This document shows positions 9,336 through 20,043 of a DNA stretch of 50,687 bases, piece by piece. Every line of letters starts with the position of its first letter. The stretch's first letter is position 1. A model generated the notes under the pieces. The model was not told the DNA's origin. It ran no database searches and saw only the letters and a list, made by a program, of their open reading frames with translations. Source of the DNA: Porticoccus sp. (GTDB taxonomy: Bacteria > Pseudomonadota > Gammaproteobacteria > Pseudomonadales > Porticoccaceae); NCBI GenBank assembly GCA_011049795.1, contig DRHD01000244.1, forward strand, positions 1 to 50,687. The letters are read 5' to 3'. The translations under genes were made by a program, and so were the position numbers.

Positions 9336-10010
9336 TCACAGGACACCCCGCTCAGCCATAGAGACCGTATAACCACCGCCTACAACCACATGGTCTAGCA
9401 CCCTCACATCAACTAAGCTCAGGGCATCCTTCAATCGCCGGGTAATCAGCCGGTCGGAATCACTCGGCTCTGCCACGCCAGAGGGGTGGTTGTGAGAAAA
9501 AATAACCGCCGCCGCATTGTGATGTAGTGTTCGCTTCACCACCTCACGGGGATGAACACTGGCACCATCAACCGTGCCAAAAAATAATTTTTCCCACGCA
9601 ATTAGCCGATGCTGAGTATCCAGAAATAATACGGCGAAAACTTCCTGCTGGCAGTGACGCAACTGAGCCAACAGGAACTCGCTCACCCGTGTAGCACTGG
9701 TAAATACATGCTCCCGTTGAAGCTGCTCACCCAGATGACGGCGAGCCAACTCCATCACCGCCTGTAACTGTACGAACTTCGCCTCCCCAAGACCACGGAC
9801 GCGACAAAATGATGTCTTATCCGCCGATAACATTGCCCCAAGACTACCGAACCTCTGTAACAGTTCTCGAGCCAAATCCACTGCTGAAACCCCAGGGCAA
9901 CCGGTACGAAGAAAGATAGCCAGCAGTTCGGCATCGGATAAGGCGCTAGCGCCCTTTTCTAGAAGTTTTTCCCGGGGTCGTTCTGCCTCCGGCCAATCAC
10001 GAATTGTCAT
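9336..10010 (-). CDS. radC: RadC-family JAB/MPN domain protein
   Basis: RadC-family proteins (224 aa here) have an N-terminal helix-hairpin-helix region ([19 protein letters not shown]) and a C-terminal JAB1/MPN metalloprotease-like domain with the metal motif [16 protein letters not shown]. The true role is unresolved; the early link to DNA repair was not confirmed. The start [15 protein letters not shown] is chosen for GGAGG 5 nt upstream. It is divergent from coaBC, as in Pseudomonas and E. coli relatives. Confidence 0.95.
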   Translation of the reverse strand: MTIRDWPEAERPREKLLEKGASALSDAELLAIFLRTGCPGVSAVDLARELLQRFGSLGAMLSADKTSFCRVRGLGEAKFVQLQAVMELARRHLGEQLQREHVFTSATRVSEFLLAQLRHCQQEVFAVLFLDTQHRLIAWEKLFFGTVDGASVHPREVVKRTLHHNAAAVIFSHNHPSGVAEPSDSDRLITRRLKDALSLVDVRVLDHVVVGGGYTVSMAERGVL

Positions 10011-10109
10011 AAGCACCTCCTTGTGCACTAGATGACGTGAGTACTGACTACGCAAACTTGCTTTGCAATGTTATCTTAGCTACCTGGGTTTTATTTTTCA
10101 GGAATTTTC

Positions 10110-11318
10110 ATGCCCCCACTGGCCAACAAAAGAATTCTGCTAGGTGTAACCGGTGGCATTGCTGCCTATAAAAGCGCAGAGGTCATTCGCCGCCTACAAG
10201 ATGCCGGTGCCAATGTCCGGGTCGTTATGACCCACGCTGCCACCCAATTTATTACGCCACTCACCATGCAGGCACTCTCCGGCAATCCCGTCCACCTTGA
10301 ACTACTGGATACTGATGCCGAAGCCGCCATGGGCCATATTGAGCTGGCGCGGTGGGCTGATGTGATCCTGGTCGCCCCTGCATCGGCCGACTTCATTGCC
10401 AAATTAACAAATGGTGAAGGCGGGGATCTCCTCTCCACTCTCTGTCTGGCTAGCCGCTCACCCCTCGCTATTGCCCCGGCAATGAACCAGGGCATGTGGC
10501 GCAATGCCAGCACCCAACACAATATAGAACAACTACAGGGCCGGGGAATAAATATTTTTGGTCCAACAGAGGGAACTCAAGCCTGTGGTGATGTGGGCCC
10601 AGGGCGGATGAGTGAACCAGAGGATATCGCGGAACTTACTGCGGACTTATTTGAAACGGGTGCTTTGGCAGGGAAAAAAGTAATCATCACGGCTGGCCCT
10701 ACCCGGGAAGCCATTGACCCAGTACGTTATATCAGCAACCACAGCTCCGGGAAAATGGGCTATGCACTGGCAGAAGCTGCTGCCGAAGCAGGCGCAGAAA
10801 CCATACTGATCAGTGGACCGGTTAACCTAACATCACCCGATAGAGTAACAACGATCGCCGTCATCAGTGCCCAGGAAATGTACGATGCAGCCCTAGCCGA
10901 AGCCGATGGCTGCCAATTATTTATTGCTTCCGCAGCCGTAGCAGACTACCGTCCGGTGCAAGTCTCGGAACAAAAAATAAAAAAATCTGCCGATACATTG
11001 ACTATAGAGATGGTTAAAAACCCGGATATTGTCAGTGCAGTGGCGGCGCTCCAAAATCGCCCTTTCACCGTTGGATTTGCCGCTGAAACAGCCAGTGTGG
11101 AAGAAGGCTTGGAACGCCATGCCCGCGGTAAACTAGAGAGGAAGAATCTCGACCTAGTCATTGCCAACGACGTGTCAGACCGCACCATTGGCTTTAACAG
11201 TGATGACAATGCCGTTTTGGTGGTAGAGATGAAAAGCTCCGAAGCCATCCCGAAAATAAACAAATCTATTTTGGCGCGTCAATTGATCGCAAAAATTGCC
11301 GACATGATCCCTAGCTAA
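10110..11318 (+). CDS. coaBC: Bifunctional phosphopantothenoylcysteine decarboxylase/phosphopantothenate-cysteine ligase
   Basis: CoaBC (Dfp) carries out two consecutive steps of CoA synthesis. The N-terminal flavoprotein domain has GVTGGIAAYKSAEVIRRL and the PAMN motif with substrate-binding residues (APAMNQGMW). A linker leads to the CoaB domain from about residue 188, with KKVIITAGPTREAIDPVRYI and the KMGYALAEAA nucleotide motif. Length is 402 aa. AGGAA precedes the ATG. In many Pseudomonas-like genomes dut follows, but here the next gene starts 10 bp later and is AlgC. Confidence 0.97.
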   Translation: MPPLANKRILLGVTGGIAAYKSAEVIRRLQDAGANVRVVMTHAATQFITPLTMQALSGNPVHLELLDTDAEAAMGHIELARWADVILVAPASADFIAKLTNGEGGDLLSTLCLASRSPLAIAPAMNQGMWRNASTQHNIEQLQGRGINIFGPTEGTQACGDVGPGRMSEPEDIAELTADLFETGALAGKKVIITAGPTREAIDPVRYISNHSSGKMGYALAEAAAEAGAETILISGPVNLTSPDRVTTIAVISAQEMYDAALAEADGCQLFIASAAVADYRPVQVSEQKIKKSADTLTIEMVKNPDIVSAVAALQNRPFTVGFAAETASVEEGLERHARGKLERKNLDLVIANDVSDRTIGFNSDDNAVLVVEMKSSEAIPKINKSILARQLIAKIADMIPS

Positions 11319-11328
11319 TTGAAATCAC

Positions 11329-13773
11329 ATGACCGATAACAAAAAAAATAGCCCTAAGAAGAACGGCCCCGTCCTAGTCGCTTTAAACAAACTACAGCAA
11401 CACCCCATTACATTGGGGGTGCTCGTCCTCATTATTTGCTGCTTCGTGTTACTGACCTTCACCATACAGCACTACATGATAGACAATGCCAGACTTGCAC
11501 TCGCTAATGACAGTGCTAAAAGCTATGCGCAACAACAGTTAACTCTGACCAACACCTATCTTCAAACACAACAACAGCAATTGCAGAATATTGCTGAAAA
11601 AGATTTGTTTATTGATGCGTTAACCACAGGTGATACCGAAGGAATACATCGCCTGGAAGGTCTGATGAAAGAGTGGGTAGAGGGCCTATCCCATGGTTAT
11701 CTACTCAGCCCACAAGATACCCGCTTGTATAAAGCACACAATTTTGTTGGTCAGACAATGTCCCAGAAGGTGCTGGATGGCAAACAACCGGACCCTGTTG
11801 CTGCTTATATTGATAGTACCTGGCAACTTATATTTGCCTATCCACTCAAAACCGAGGGAGGGGTCATCCTAGGCACGATGGTAGCCATGTTACCCACAGG
11901 CACGCTCGCTGACTCGCTTCTTGCCAAGGTAAATCGTTCACTGGGCACAACCAAACTCACCCAAACATTACCAGATATCCCGAGCACCTCCGTCATTAAG
12001 CTGAATAATAAAACGGAAGCTCTTGATGGGATTACTCTGAAAACCAAGATACCCCACTGGCAAATACGCTTTACTGGCAGTGCTCTATTACTTGAACAAG
12101 CCCAGCCTTCCTATCAGGTATTCGTGATAATTGTGGCCGGTCTGATCATCATTATGCTACTGCTGATCTACGTGGTTATCAGGTATACCCTGCACCATCA
12201 CAAGGACAAGCCCAAAAAGCGCCGATCAAAGAACCTTGTACAAAACGATGCACAGGACGATCCCCAGGAAAGCACGCCAGTTAAAAAACATGCCTATATT
12301 GTCGGTGACAATAGCGACTCTTTTCTACAGGTTATTCCTTCGGCAGCATCAGAATCAGGCACCGAAACTACCGAGGCCGAAGATACAAAAACGACAGGGA
12401 AGCCCGCCTTCCCCGATGTGGTATTTCGAGATTATGACATTCGCGGTCTGGCCAACACTCAACTAACACCAGAGTTTGCAGAGCAACTGGGTAAAGTTCT
12501 TGCAAAGAAGGCACTTTCACTGGGAGAGCATTCTCTTATCGTTGGTTGTGATGGCCGAAAATCTAGCCCCGCACTGACCGCCGCATTGGAACAAGGTATT
12601 CTCAGCACCGGCTGTAATATTATCTATCTCGGCCAAGTACCCACACCACTACTCAACTTTGCCACCCGCAAGATACAGGAAACAGATTGCGGCATTATGG
12701 TCACTGCGAGCCACAATCCTGCGGAGTACAACGGCTTCAAGATATTTTTCAAACATCACGCTCTGTGTGGTGATGAAATTCAAGCCCTAAAAGCGGAAAT
12801 GGAATGCGATATTCCAGCAAAAACTGATGGCCAACGCGAAATGCGTTTACTCTCGGCAGACTATGTCAACGATATTGTCAGTGATATTGTGCCCGCCCAA
12901 AATCTGAAGGTTGTTCTGGATGGAAGTAATGGGGTCGCTGGAGAATTGGGTGTTACCTTGCTTGAGGCCATTGGCTGCAAGGTAATGCCTCTCCACTGTG
13001 ACATAGATGGTGATTTTCCCAATCACCCCCCTGACACTTCCGTAGCTGCCAATCTTGAAGACCTTATTTTATGCGTCAAGGAACACAACGCCGACTTGGG
13101 CATTGCTCTGGATGGTGATGGTGACCGTGTTGTTGCCGTTTCTGCCAGTGGCAAGATTATCTGGCCCGATGAACTGTTGATGATTTTTGCTCGGGACGTC
13201 ATTTCTCGCCAACCAGGTGCTGATGTGGTCTTTGATATTAAAAGTACCCGTCGCCTCAACAACCTGATCAGTAGTTACGGGGGCCGACCTATTATGTGGA
13301 AAACTGGTCACTCCCATATGTACAACAAAATGCTGGAATGTGATGCACCGCTAGGGGGCGAATACAGTGGGCATATTTTCTTCCGTGATCGCTGGCACGG
13401 TTTTGATGATGGCCTCTATGCTGCTGCACGGCTAATAGAAATCATGTCCATCAGAGAACAGGGGCTCGACGAGATTGTTTCAAGCTTTGAAACACTGTAT
13501 GCCACAACAGAAATCAAAATAGACGTGACTGATGAAGAAAAGTTTGTGATTGTCGAAAGTCTGGTTTCCAACCACGCTTTTCAGGATGGTAAGGTATCCA
13601 CCATTGATGGCCTGAGGGTTGATTTCCCCAAGGCTTGGGGTCTTATTCGGGCATCCAACACCAGTCCTGCCCTTACACTTCGTTTTGAAGCCGAGTCGGA
13701 GGAAGCACTGGAGAAAATCCAGTCGCTTTTCAGGCAGCAACTACGTAGCATAGATACCAATTTAACGTTCTAA
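11329..13773 (+). CDS. algC: Membrane-anchored phosphomannomutase/phosphoglucomutase (AlgC family) with N-terminal extracytoplasmic region
   Basis: The C-terminal half (about residues 360-814) is a complete phosphohexomutase. It interconverts mannose or glucose 1- and 6-phosphates for LPS and exopolysaccharide precursors. The phosphoserine loop TASHNP (Ser461), the metal loop DGDGDR (595-600), the sugar loop GEYSGH and the phosphate loop RASNTSPALTLRFEA are intact. The N-terminal half has a membrane helix at about 27-50, an extracytoplasmic domain with a glutamine-rich coiled segment, a second helix at about 260-287 and a charged linker. Classical AlgC is about 460 aa and soluble. Related marine gammaproteobacteria are known to carry such long forms; the role of the extension is unknown. 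Confidence 0.9.
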   Translation: MTDNKKNSPKKNGPVLVALNKLQQHPITLGVLVLIICCFVLLTFTIQHYMIDNARLALANDSAKSYAQQQLTLTNTYLQTQQQQLQNIAEKDLFIDALTTGDTEGIHRLEGLMKEWVEGLSHGYLLSPQDTRLYKAHNFVGQTMSQKVLDGKQPDPVAAYIDSTWQLIFAYPLKTEGGVILGTMVAMLPTGTLADSLLAKVNRSLGTTKLTQTLPDIPSTSVIKLNNKTEALDGITLKTKIPHWQIRFTGSALLLEQAQPSYQVFVIIVAGLIIIMLLLIYVVIRYTLHHHKDKPKKRRSKNLVQNDAQDDPQESTPVKKHAYIVGDNSDSFLQVIPSAASESGTETTEAEDTKTTGKPAFPDVVFRDYDIRGLANTQLTPEFAEQLGKVLAKKALSLGEHSLIVGCDGRKSSPALTAALEQGILSTGCNIIYLGQVPTPLLNFATRKIQETDCGIMVTASHNPAEYNGFKIFFKHHALCGDEIQALKAEMECDIPAKTDGQREMRLLSADYVNDIVSDIVPAQNLKVVLDGSNGVAGELGVTLLEAIGCKVMPLHCDIDGDFPNHPPDTSVAANLEDLILCVKEHNADLGIALDGDGDRVVAVSASGKIIWPDELLMIFARDVISRQPGADVVFDIKSTRRLNNLISSYGGRPIMWKTGHSHMYNKMLECDAPLGGEYSGHIFFRDRWHGFDDGLYAAARLIEIMSIREQGLDEIVSSFETLYATTEIKIDVTDEEKFVIVESLVSNHAFQDGKVSTIDGLRVDFPKAWGLIRASNTSPALTLRFEAESEEALEKIQSLFRQQLRSIDTNLTF

Positions 13774-13796
13774 TTCTGCCCTACACAGCATCATAG

Positions 13797-14714
<918 letters not shown>

Positions 14715-14720
14715 CTGATC

Positions 14721-15332
14721 ATGGCGACAGGAAAAGGCTCCAGGAAACAACAAATTCTACAAGCCCTTGCTCGTATGCTGGAAGCCACGCCTGGTGGCCG
14801 CATCACCACCGCAGCACTGGCTGCCGAAGTGGGTGTATCTGAAGCAGCTCTTTACCGACATTTTCCTAGTAAAACCAAAATGTACGAAGGGCTAATCGAC
14901 TTTATTGAAGAAACCCTGTTTAGTCGGGTTCGCGTTATTCTTTCCGAAGAACCCGATGCCATCAGTCGTTGCTATCGAATCCTCACCCTGCTGTTGACCT
15001 TTGCGGAACGGAATCCTGGAATTACTCGCCTATTAACCGGTGACGCCCTCACCGGTGAAACTGATAGGCTTCATCATCGAATAAAGCAATTATTTGACCG
15101 TTTGGAAACTCAACTGAAGCAAATTTTACGTGAGGCAGAAGTGACCGAGAACCTTCGGCCAACAATGACGATAACCTCAGCAGCCAACATGCTTCTTGCA
15201 TTAGCCGAGGGGCGTATCAGTCAGTTTGTTCGTAGCGGCTTTAGTCGTCGTCCGACGGAACAGTGGCAGGAACAGTGGTCGGTAGTGATGTCGGGCTTTT
15301 TTCGAGAGGTTCAATCCCCTTTAGTACCATGA
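14721..15332 (+). CDS. slmA: Nucleoid occlusion factor SlmA (TetR family)
   Basis: SlmA binds specific chromosomal sites and blocks FtsZ ring assembly over the nucleoid. The N-terminal TetR helix-turn-helix reads [20 protein letters not shown] followed by [17 protein letters not shown], close to the SlmA consensus. Length is 203 aa. It starts 6 bp after argB. The last 92 bp overlap, in antisense, the end of the next gene on the other strand. Confidence 0.92.
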   Translation: MATGKGSRKQQILQALARMLEATPGGRITTAALAAEVGVSEAALYRHFPSKTKMYEGLIDFIEETLFSRVRVILSEEPDAISRCYRILTLLLTFAERNPGITRLLTGDALTGETDRLHHRIKQLFDRLETQLKQILREAEVTENLRPTMTITSAANMLLALAEGRISQFVRSGFSRRPTEQWQEQWSVVMSGFFREVQSPLVP

Positions 15333-15915
15333 AACGCGACCGGTAGTGTTCATAACGCTTACTGACCGCTTCGCTCTCCTGCTTTCGAAGCTCCAACACC
15401 TGCACAGCATCCCTCTCCTGGAACACTAAATTATCCATGTGTTTCAGCAGTGATTTCGGCACCGGCTTGCCAATGAGCTGATAGTTAGCCGCCTTAACTC
15501 TGTCATCTTGCTGTATGTCTCGATTCTTCAACAGATTTGAGTGGGTAATGTCAACTTCCCTGTCTAGCTGTGACACTCGTCTTTCCCAGGCCGCCTCAAT
15601 CTCACTCACCTCGCTGTAGCTGCGCAGCAGCATCTCGTCCTCTTCCAGTTGTTCTGACACATCCTCAGAGCTCTCTATGGGCTCTCCTGCTTCAGAGGCA
15701 TCGGGATTCCTTTGAGGTGGCACTACCTGCTCCACACGACCCGTTTTACTAATAACCTCGTAGCCTCCAGCCACATATTCTGGGGGTATCGTATAGTCGA
15801 CAACCAGGTTGCCCTCCTTGTTGCGATAACGATAGAGGCTAGCTGCCTCTGCCACCATCGTCGCCATCCCCAGTAAGGCCAGGGCAATACAACCGGCTCT
15901 TTTGTATTTATTCAT
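15241..15915 (-). CDS. DUF4124-domain exported protein
   Basis: From the start [20 protein letters not shown] there is a signal peptide with probable cleavage after AEA, then a DUF4124 segment ([20 protein letters not shown], resembling the usual YRWVDENGVVHYSD). The rest is a long charged, partly coiled-coil region and a Thr/Pro-rich tail. A start 16 codons upstream would put charged residues ahead of the signal sequence, so it is not used. The family has no known function; it is probably periplasmic. The tail overlaps slmA by 92 bp. Confidence 0.8.
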   Translation of the reverse strand: MNKYKRAGCIALALLGMATMVAEAASLYRYRNKEGNLVVDYTIPPEYVAGGYEVISKTGRVEQVVPPQRNPDASEAGEPIESSEDVSEQLEEDEMLLRSYSEVSEIEAAWERRVSQLDREVDITHSNLLKNRDIQQDDRVKAANYQLIGKPVPKSLLKHMDNLVFQERDAVQVLELRKQESEAVSKRYEHYRSRFMVLKGIEPLEKSPTSLPTTVPATVPSDDD

Positions 15916-16002
15916 AACTTCGATCACAGATGCTCTAGAAACAAGCAGATACTTTTGAAACAAACTGCCTCACCTTCTGAGACAAGTTCACCGACCCATA
16001 GG

Positions 16003-16024
16003 CTGGCATGTTCTACTATGCCAG
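16003..16024. repeat. 7-bp perfect inverted repeat in the DUF4124/crc divergent spacer
   Basis: CTGGCAT and ATGCCAG are separated by 8 nt. The element lies about 80 bp upstream of the crc-like start and 90 bp upstream of the divergent gene. It could be an operator or a short RNA hairpin; there is no T run. Confidence 0.4.
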
Positions 16025-16100
16025 TTCTTGAAACCTAAACTCTAAGGTATGATACACGCTCCCAAATCATGGGGCGACTTTCCACTCAGGCTCACCATAT

Positions 16101-16898
16101 ATGAGAATTATTAGTCTTGCCGTAGACGGAATTCACCAGGCTTCCCGCCGTGGTCTTTTCCAGTGGCTCGCTTCTCTGGAGGCTAATATCATCTGCCTTC
16201 AGGACTTGCGTGCCCAAACGTCAGAGCTAACCTCAAATCCAGACTTTGAGCTAGACGGCTATTTCAGCTATTTTTTTGACTCGCCCGCTCCACAACACAA
16301 CGGGGTTGCCATTTATAGTCGAGAAGTCCCCAAAGCGATAATGTATGGCTTTGGTGCATCTAATGCTGAAGACATGAATGGCCGCTATCTACAGGCAGAT
16401 TTTGAGCATGTGAGTGTCTGCTCACTGCTTGCACCTAATGCCGCCACTGATAGCAAGACGATAACCAGCAGCGCCGCAGAACAAGAGATAAAAGACCACT
16501 TTTTTCGTGACCTATTGAGCCACCTGAACAAAATCAGCCACAAGCGCCGGGAATATGTGATCTGTGGCAACTGGAATATTGCACATCGCGATATAGATGT
16601 GAGCGACCCGAGTAGCTCTATGGGCACTTCAGGCTATCTCTCTAACGAACAACAGTGTCTCGACCAACTCTACAAGAACATTGGCTATGCTGACGCCTTC
16701 CGCCTCTTCAATACAGATGCCGATGAATTCAACTACTGGCCTTCCGGTGAGCAAGATGTAGGCCCCGGCTGGCGGACCGATTTACAGGTTGTATCACAGG
16801 GACTCATCAATTGTGTTGAATATGCCGTAATCTACAAGGCGAAAACTTTTTCTAGTCATTCACCTGTGATTATTGATTATGATCTGGAGAATCTCTGA
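16101..16898 (+). CDS. crc: Crc-like protein of the exonuclease III/EEP fold
   Basis: The 265-aa sequence tracks Pseudomonas Crc from end to end: MRIISLAVDGI, ICLQDLRAQ, GRYLQADFEHVSV, KRREYVICGNWNIAHRDIDV, NIGYADAFR, GWRTDLQVVSQGL. In Pseudomonas Crc helps Hfq silence catabolic mRNAs and is not a nuclease. Here the catalytic SDH of active exonucleases is replaced by SSHSPV. Other EEP residues (the Asn of GNWN, the Asp of LQD) differ from or only partly match an active site. Loss of nuclease function is therefore likely. The usual pyrE neighbour is missing. Confidence 0.85.
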   Translation: MRIISLAVDGIHQASRRGLFQWLASLEANIICLQDLRAQTSELTSNPDFELDGYFSYFFDSPAPQHNGVAIYSREVPKAIMYGFGASNAEDMNGRYLQADFEHVSVCSLLAPNAATDSKTITSSAAEQEIKDHFFRDLLSHLNKISHKRREYVICGNWNIAHRDIDVSDPSSSMGTSGYLSNEQQCLDQLYKNIGYADAFRLFNTDADEFNYWPSGEQDVGPGWRTDLQVVSQGLINCVEYAVIYKAKTFSSHSPVIIDYDLENL

Positions 16899-17053
16899 TT
16901 AAGAGCTTTAATTGAGCTTCCCAATCGAACGCTTTAATTAAACCCAAGCTGTAACTTTCTTGCACTGAAGAAACGCCCTCATTAGACTCCCACAAACCTC
17001 TTGTTAAAACTCGTGGTTCTAGCCGATTATTTTATGGAGAAAGACAACCACAG

Positions 17054-18244
17054 ATGCCAGATACCTTCCCGGAAAACTCTGTAGGTTTAGTCACACCAGA
17101 GGTCGTACATTTTGATGACCCACTGGAGCTAGCCTGTGGGCGTACCCTACATAATTATCAACTGATGGTTGAAACCTACGGTGAGCTCAATAGCGATAAA
17201 AGCAATGCCATACTAATTTGTCACGCGCTGAGCAGCCATCATCACGCGGCTGGCTATCACAGTGTTGATGACAAAAAACCAGGCTGGTGGGAAAACCATA
17301 TCGGACCGGGTAAGCCCTTCGATACCAACCAATTCTTTATTGTTTGCCCCAATAATCTCGGTGGCTGCCATGGCAGTACCGGCCCTAGTTCCATTAACCC
17401 TGAAACAGGTAAACCCTGGGGGGTGGATTTTCCACCACTTCGCGCACGAGATTGGGTTCAAAGCCAAGCAAAACTGGCGGATCGACTCGGCATTCAACAA
17501 TGGGCAGCCGTTGTCGGTGGTAGCCTGGGTGGAATGCAGGCCATGCGTTGGGCACTGGAATACCCTGACCGGATACGACATGCCATCGTCATTGCTTCTG
17601 CCATGAAGCTGAGCGCACAGAATATCGCTTTTAATGAAATTGCCCGCAATGCGATTAAATCAGACCCGGATTTTCGTGATGGCCATTTTCTTGAAGATAA
17701 CACGCTGCCTCGAAATGGACTGGCCCTCGCCAGAATGATCGGTCATGTAACCTATCTTTCAGATGAACTGATGGGTAACAAATTTGGCCGGGAGTTGCGA
17801 TCTGGCTCATTTCAACAGGGCCAAGATACGCCCATTGAATTTCAGGTAGAAAGCTACTTACGCCATCAAGGTGATGCCTTTTCCAGCAATTTTGACGCTA
17901 ACACCTACCTATTGATGACCAAGGCCCTAGATTACTTCGACTTAGCCAGAGAATATGACAACGACCCCGTCAAAGCCTTCGGTCATGCCCTGTGTGACTT
18001 TTTGGTAGTGTCTTTTTCAACAGACTGGCGGTTTGCACCAGAACGCTCTCAGGAAATTGTCAAAGCATTGATTGATGCCAACAAAAATGTCTCCTACGCC
18101 GCTATTGACTCTAACTTGGGGCACGATGCCTTTCTGCTGCCAAATGAGCGCTACGAACAAATACTCACGGCTTATATGAGCCGTGTCGCCAGTGAGGCAA
18201 CTCATTCTGAAAAAACAACGATATCTACGGAGGGCTCACAATGA
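17054..18244 (+). CDS. metX: Homoserine O-acyltransferase (MetX family)
   Basis: MetX acylates L-homoserine, the first committed step to methionine. It is an alpha/beta-hydrolase-fold enzyme of 396 aa with nucleophile Ser157 in [19 protein letters not shown], the oxyanion region [15 protein letters not shown], and late Asp and His ([19 protein letters not shown]). The acyl donor, acetyl- or succinyl-CoA, cannot be told from these motifs; gammaproteobacterial MetX enzymes include succinyltransferases. GGAGAAAG lies about 10 nt before the ATG. The stop overlaps the start of metW by 4 bp, so translation is probably coupled. Confidence 0.95.
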   Translation: MPDTFPENSVGLVTPEVVHFDDPLELACGRTLHNYQLMVETYGELNSDKSNAILICHALSSHHHAAGYHSVDDKKPGWWENHIGPGKPFDTNQFFIVCPNNLGGCHGSTGPSSINPETGKPWGVDFPPLRARDWVQSQAKLADRLGIQQWAAVVGGSLGGMQAMRWALEYPDRIRHAIVIASAMKLSAQNIAFNEIARNAIKSDPDFRDGHFLEDNTLPRNGLALARMIGHVTYLSDELMGNKFGRELRSGSFQQGQDTPIEFQVESYLRHQGDAFSSNFDANTYLLMTKALDYFDLAREYDNDPVKAFGHALCDFLVVSFSTDWRFAPERSQEIVKALIDANKNVSYAAIDSNLGHDAFLLPNERYEQILTAYMSRVASEATHSEKTTISTEGSQ

Positions 18245-18837
18245 GCATCCGCACTGATCTCGACATTATTCAGCAATGGATAACGCCGGAAAGCCGAGTC
18301 TTAGATCTCGCTTGTGGTGATGGCACACTGCTAAAAAATCTCAAGCAACATAAGCAGGTAGAGGGTTACGGCCTGGAAATCGACCCCGATAAAATAACCC
18401 ATGCTATCGCCAACGGCATTAATGTAGTGGAAACCAATCTCAACAAAGGCTTATCCCAGTTTCCTGATAACAGCTTTGATGTCGTCGTTATGACCCAAGC
18501 GCTCCAGGTTATGCGTTACCCTCACCTGGTATTGGAGGAAATGCTAAGAATTGGTAAGAAATGCATTGTTACCTTCCCCAATTTTGGGAATTGGCGTGCA
18601 AGAACCTCTCTTTTCATCCACGGACGTATGCCTGTCACCAAACAACTGACCTATCAGTGGTATGACACACCCAATATTCACTTCTGTACCGTGAATGACT
18701 TTGAAGCACTCTGTGATGAGAAAAAAATTCGTCTTATTCACAAAGAATTTGTTGCTGAACGAATACCGGACAAGCACATCAAAGGAATATGGCCTAACCT
18801 GTTTAGTGATACGGCTGTTTATCTTTTAAGCAAATAG
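18241..18837 (+). CDS. metW: Methionine biosynthesis protein MetW
   Basis: MetW is a small class I methyltransferase-like protein encoded with metX in many proteobacteria, where it is needed for full homoserine acyltransferase activity. Seen in 198 aa are [15 protein letters not shown], the [16 protein letters not shown] block and the family-specific [20 protein letters not shown]. The ATGA overlap with metX indicates one operon. Confidence 0.95.
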   Translation: MSIRTDLDIIQQWITPESRVLDLACGDGTLLKNLKQHKQVEGYGLEIDPDKITHAIANGINVVETNLNKGLSQFPDNSFDVVVMTQALQVMRYPHLVLEEMLRIGKKCIVTFPNFGNWRARTSLFIHGRMPVTKQLTYQWYDTPNIHFCTVNDFEALCDEKKIRLIHKEFVAERIPDKHIKGIWPNLFSDTAVYLLSK

Positions 18838-18881
18838 CCCACTCAAGATGAAACCCCTTTTGGGTTTTGGAGGTAATGAAC

Positions 18882-19322
18882 ATGAACAACAAGAAACTAC
18901 TCTGGCTTCCCTTACTGGCACTACTCGCCTTTAGCGTCCATGCCGACAACAAGCCCTACAAAAATTTTGGTGACTACAAAGTCTTCTACAGCTCATTTAA
19001 CAGCAGCTTTATTCTGCCCGAAATCGCCAGTGTCTATAACATTACCCGTGGTAAAGACAAAGGGCTGGTAAATATTGCCGTAATCCTAGGTGACCAGGTT
19101 GGCGGAACAACGGCGTTGGTAAAGGGTACTGTTTCAAATATGCTGGCCCAACAGCAAGTGCTTAAATTTTTTGAGGTTAGAGAGGGAAATGCTGTCTATT
19201 ATCTCGCACCGTTTGAATTTGATAATGAAGACTCCATGACCTTTAAAATCCAAATACAGCCAGACCCTAACAAACCATCCAAATCACTGTCGTTTCAAAA
19301 TAAGTTTTACTACGACGACTAA
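18882..19322 (+). CDS. DUF4426 exported protein
   Basis: The 146-aa product starts MNNKKLLWLPLLALLAFSVH with signal cleavage after VHA. The remaining region (GDYKVFYSSFNSSFILPEIA, ending in LSFQNKFYYDD) fits DUF4426, periplasmic proteins of unknown role often found downstream of metW. The start at 18882 is chosen because GGAGG is 8 nt away; another in-frame ATG at 18876 is too close to it. A short AAACCC/GGGTTT stem lies just before this ribosome site. Co-transcription with metXW is plausible. Confidence 0.85.
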   Translation: MNNKKLLWLPLLALLAFSVHADNKPYKNFGDYKVFYSSFNSSFILPEIASVYNITRGKDKGLVNIAVILGDQVGGTTALVKGTVSNMLAQQQVLKFFEVREGNAVYYLAPFEFDNEDSMTFKIQIQPDPNKPSKSLSFQNKFYYDD

Positions 19323-19333
19323 CCCACACCATG

Positions 19334-19360
19334 GGATGACACACCCTAGGATGACACACC
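19334..19360. repeat. 12-bp tandem duplication after the DUF4426 gene
   Basis: GGATGACACACC occurs at 19334 and at 19349 (period 15), immediately before the terminator stem. Confidence 0.85.
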
Positions 19361-19394
19361 GGCCACCCAGTAAAAATCAGGGTGGCCATTTTTG
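19361..19394 (+). terminator. Intrinsic terminator after the metXW-DUF4426 unit
   Basis: GGCCACC pairs with GGTGGCC around a 12-nt loop and is followed by ATTTTTG. It separates the metXW unit from rdgB. Confidence 0.8.
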
Positions 19395-19429
19395 TGGGCG
19401 AACAAACACATCAACAAGATAACCCTGCT

Positions 19430-20017
19430 ATGAAAATTACTCTCGCCAGTGGCAATAAAGGCAAATTGGCCGAATTTCAGCAATTGCTCGCCGGCCTCGA
19501 TTTCGATGTTGTCCCGCAATCCAAGTTCAATATTCCCGAAGCCATCGAGGATGGGCTCAGCTTTGTGGAAAATGCCATTATCAAAGCCCGACATGCCGCG
19601 CGACTGACTGGATTACCGGCAATCGCCGATGACTCCGGATTGGAAGTGGATGTCCTCAATGGGGCACCCGGTATTTATTCAGCCCGGTTCTCTGGTGAAA
19701 ACGCCACCGATGATAAAAATAATCTGCGGCTCTTATCACTACTTCAGGATATTCCCGAAGAACAGCGCACCGCGCGATTCCAATGCCTGCTGGTTTATCT
19801 TCGACACCCCGAAGACCCCACCCCACTAATTTTCCAGGGGACTTGGGAGGGTCGCATTGCCTTCAAACCCGAGGGCGACAATGGCTTTGGTTATGACCCG
19901 CTATTTTATATTCCTGAACTGGACTGCAGCTCCGCCCAGCTCGACAAAGTACAAAAGAATAAAATCAGTCATCGGGGCAAAGCCATGGCTCAACTGTTGA
20001 AAACATTATCAACATAA
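19430..20017 (+). CDS. rdgB: XTP/dITP pyrophosphatase (RdgB/HAM1)
   Basis: RdgB hydrolyses dITP, dXTP and ITP to keep deaminated purines out of nucleic acids. The sequence begins KITLASGNKGKLAEFQQLL (SGNxxK motif). The catalytic block ADDSGLEVDVLNGAPGIYSA is followed by FKPEGDNGFGYDPLF and KNKISHRGKA. From the start at 19430 the protein is 195 aa, as usual. The upstream in-frame start at 19382 lies inside the terminator stem and is rejected. hemW follows, as in Pseudomonas. Confidence 0.97.
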   Translation: MKITLASGNKGKLAEFQQLLAGLDFDVVPQSKFNIPEAIEDGLSFVENAIIKARHAARLTGLPAIADDSGLEVDVLNGAPGIYSARFSGENATDDKNNLRLLSLLQDIPEEQRTARFQCLLVYLRHPEDPTPLIFQGTWEGRIAFKPEGDNGFGYDPLFYIPELDCSSAQLDKVQKNKISHRGKAMAQLLKTLST

Positions 20018-20043
20018 GCGATCAACAACAATTAGTAAGCGCA

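Noticed and set aside
9155..9398. Plus-strand frames upstream of rpmB
   Set aside because: They are antisense to the rpmB start and the radC end and have no recognisable protein content; the region should be the rpmBG promoter.
17213..17606. Long frames on both strands inside metX
   Set aside because: They are shadows of the well-supported metX reading frame.
18850..18868. AAACCC/GGGTTT stem as the metW terminator
   Set aside because: The stem is only six pairs and runs straight into the ribosome site of the next gene; a much better terminator follows that gene.
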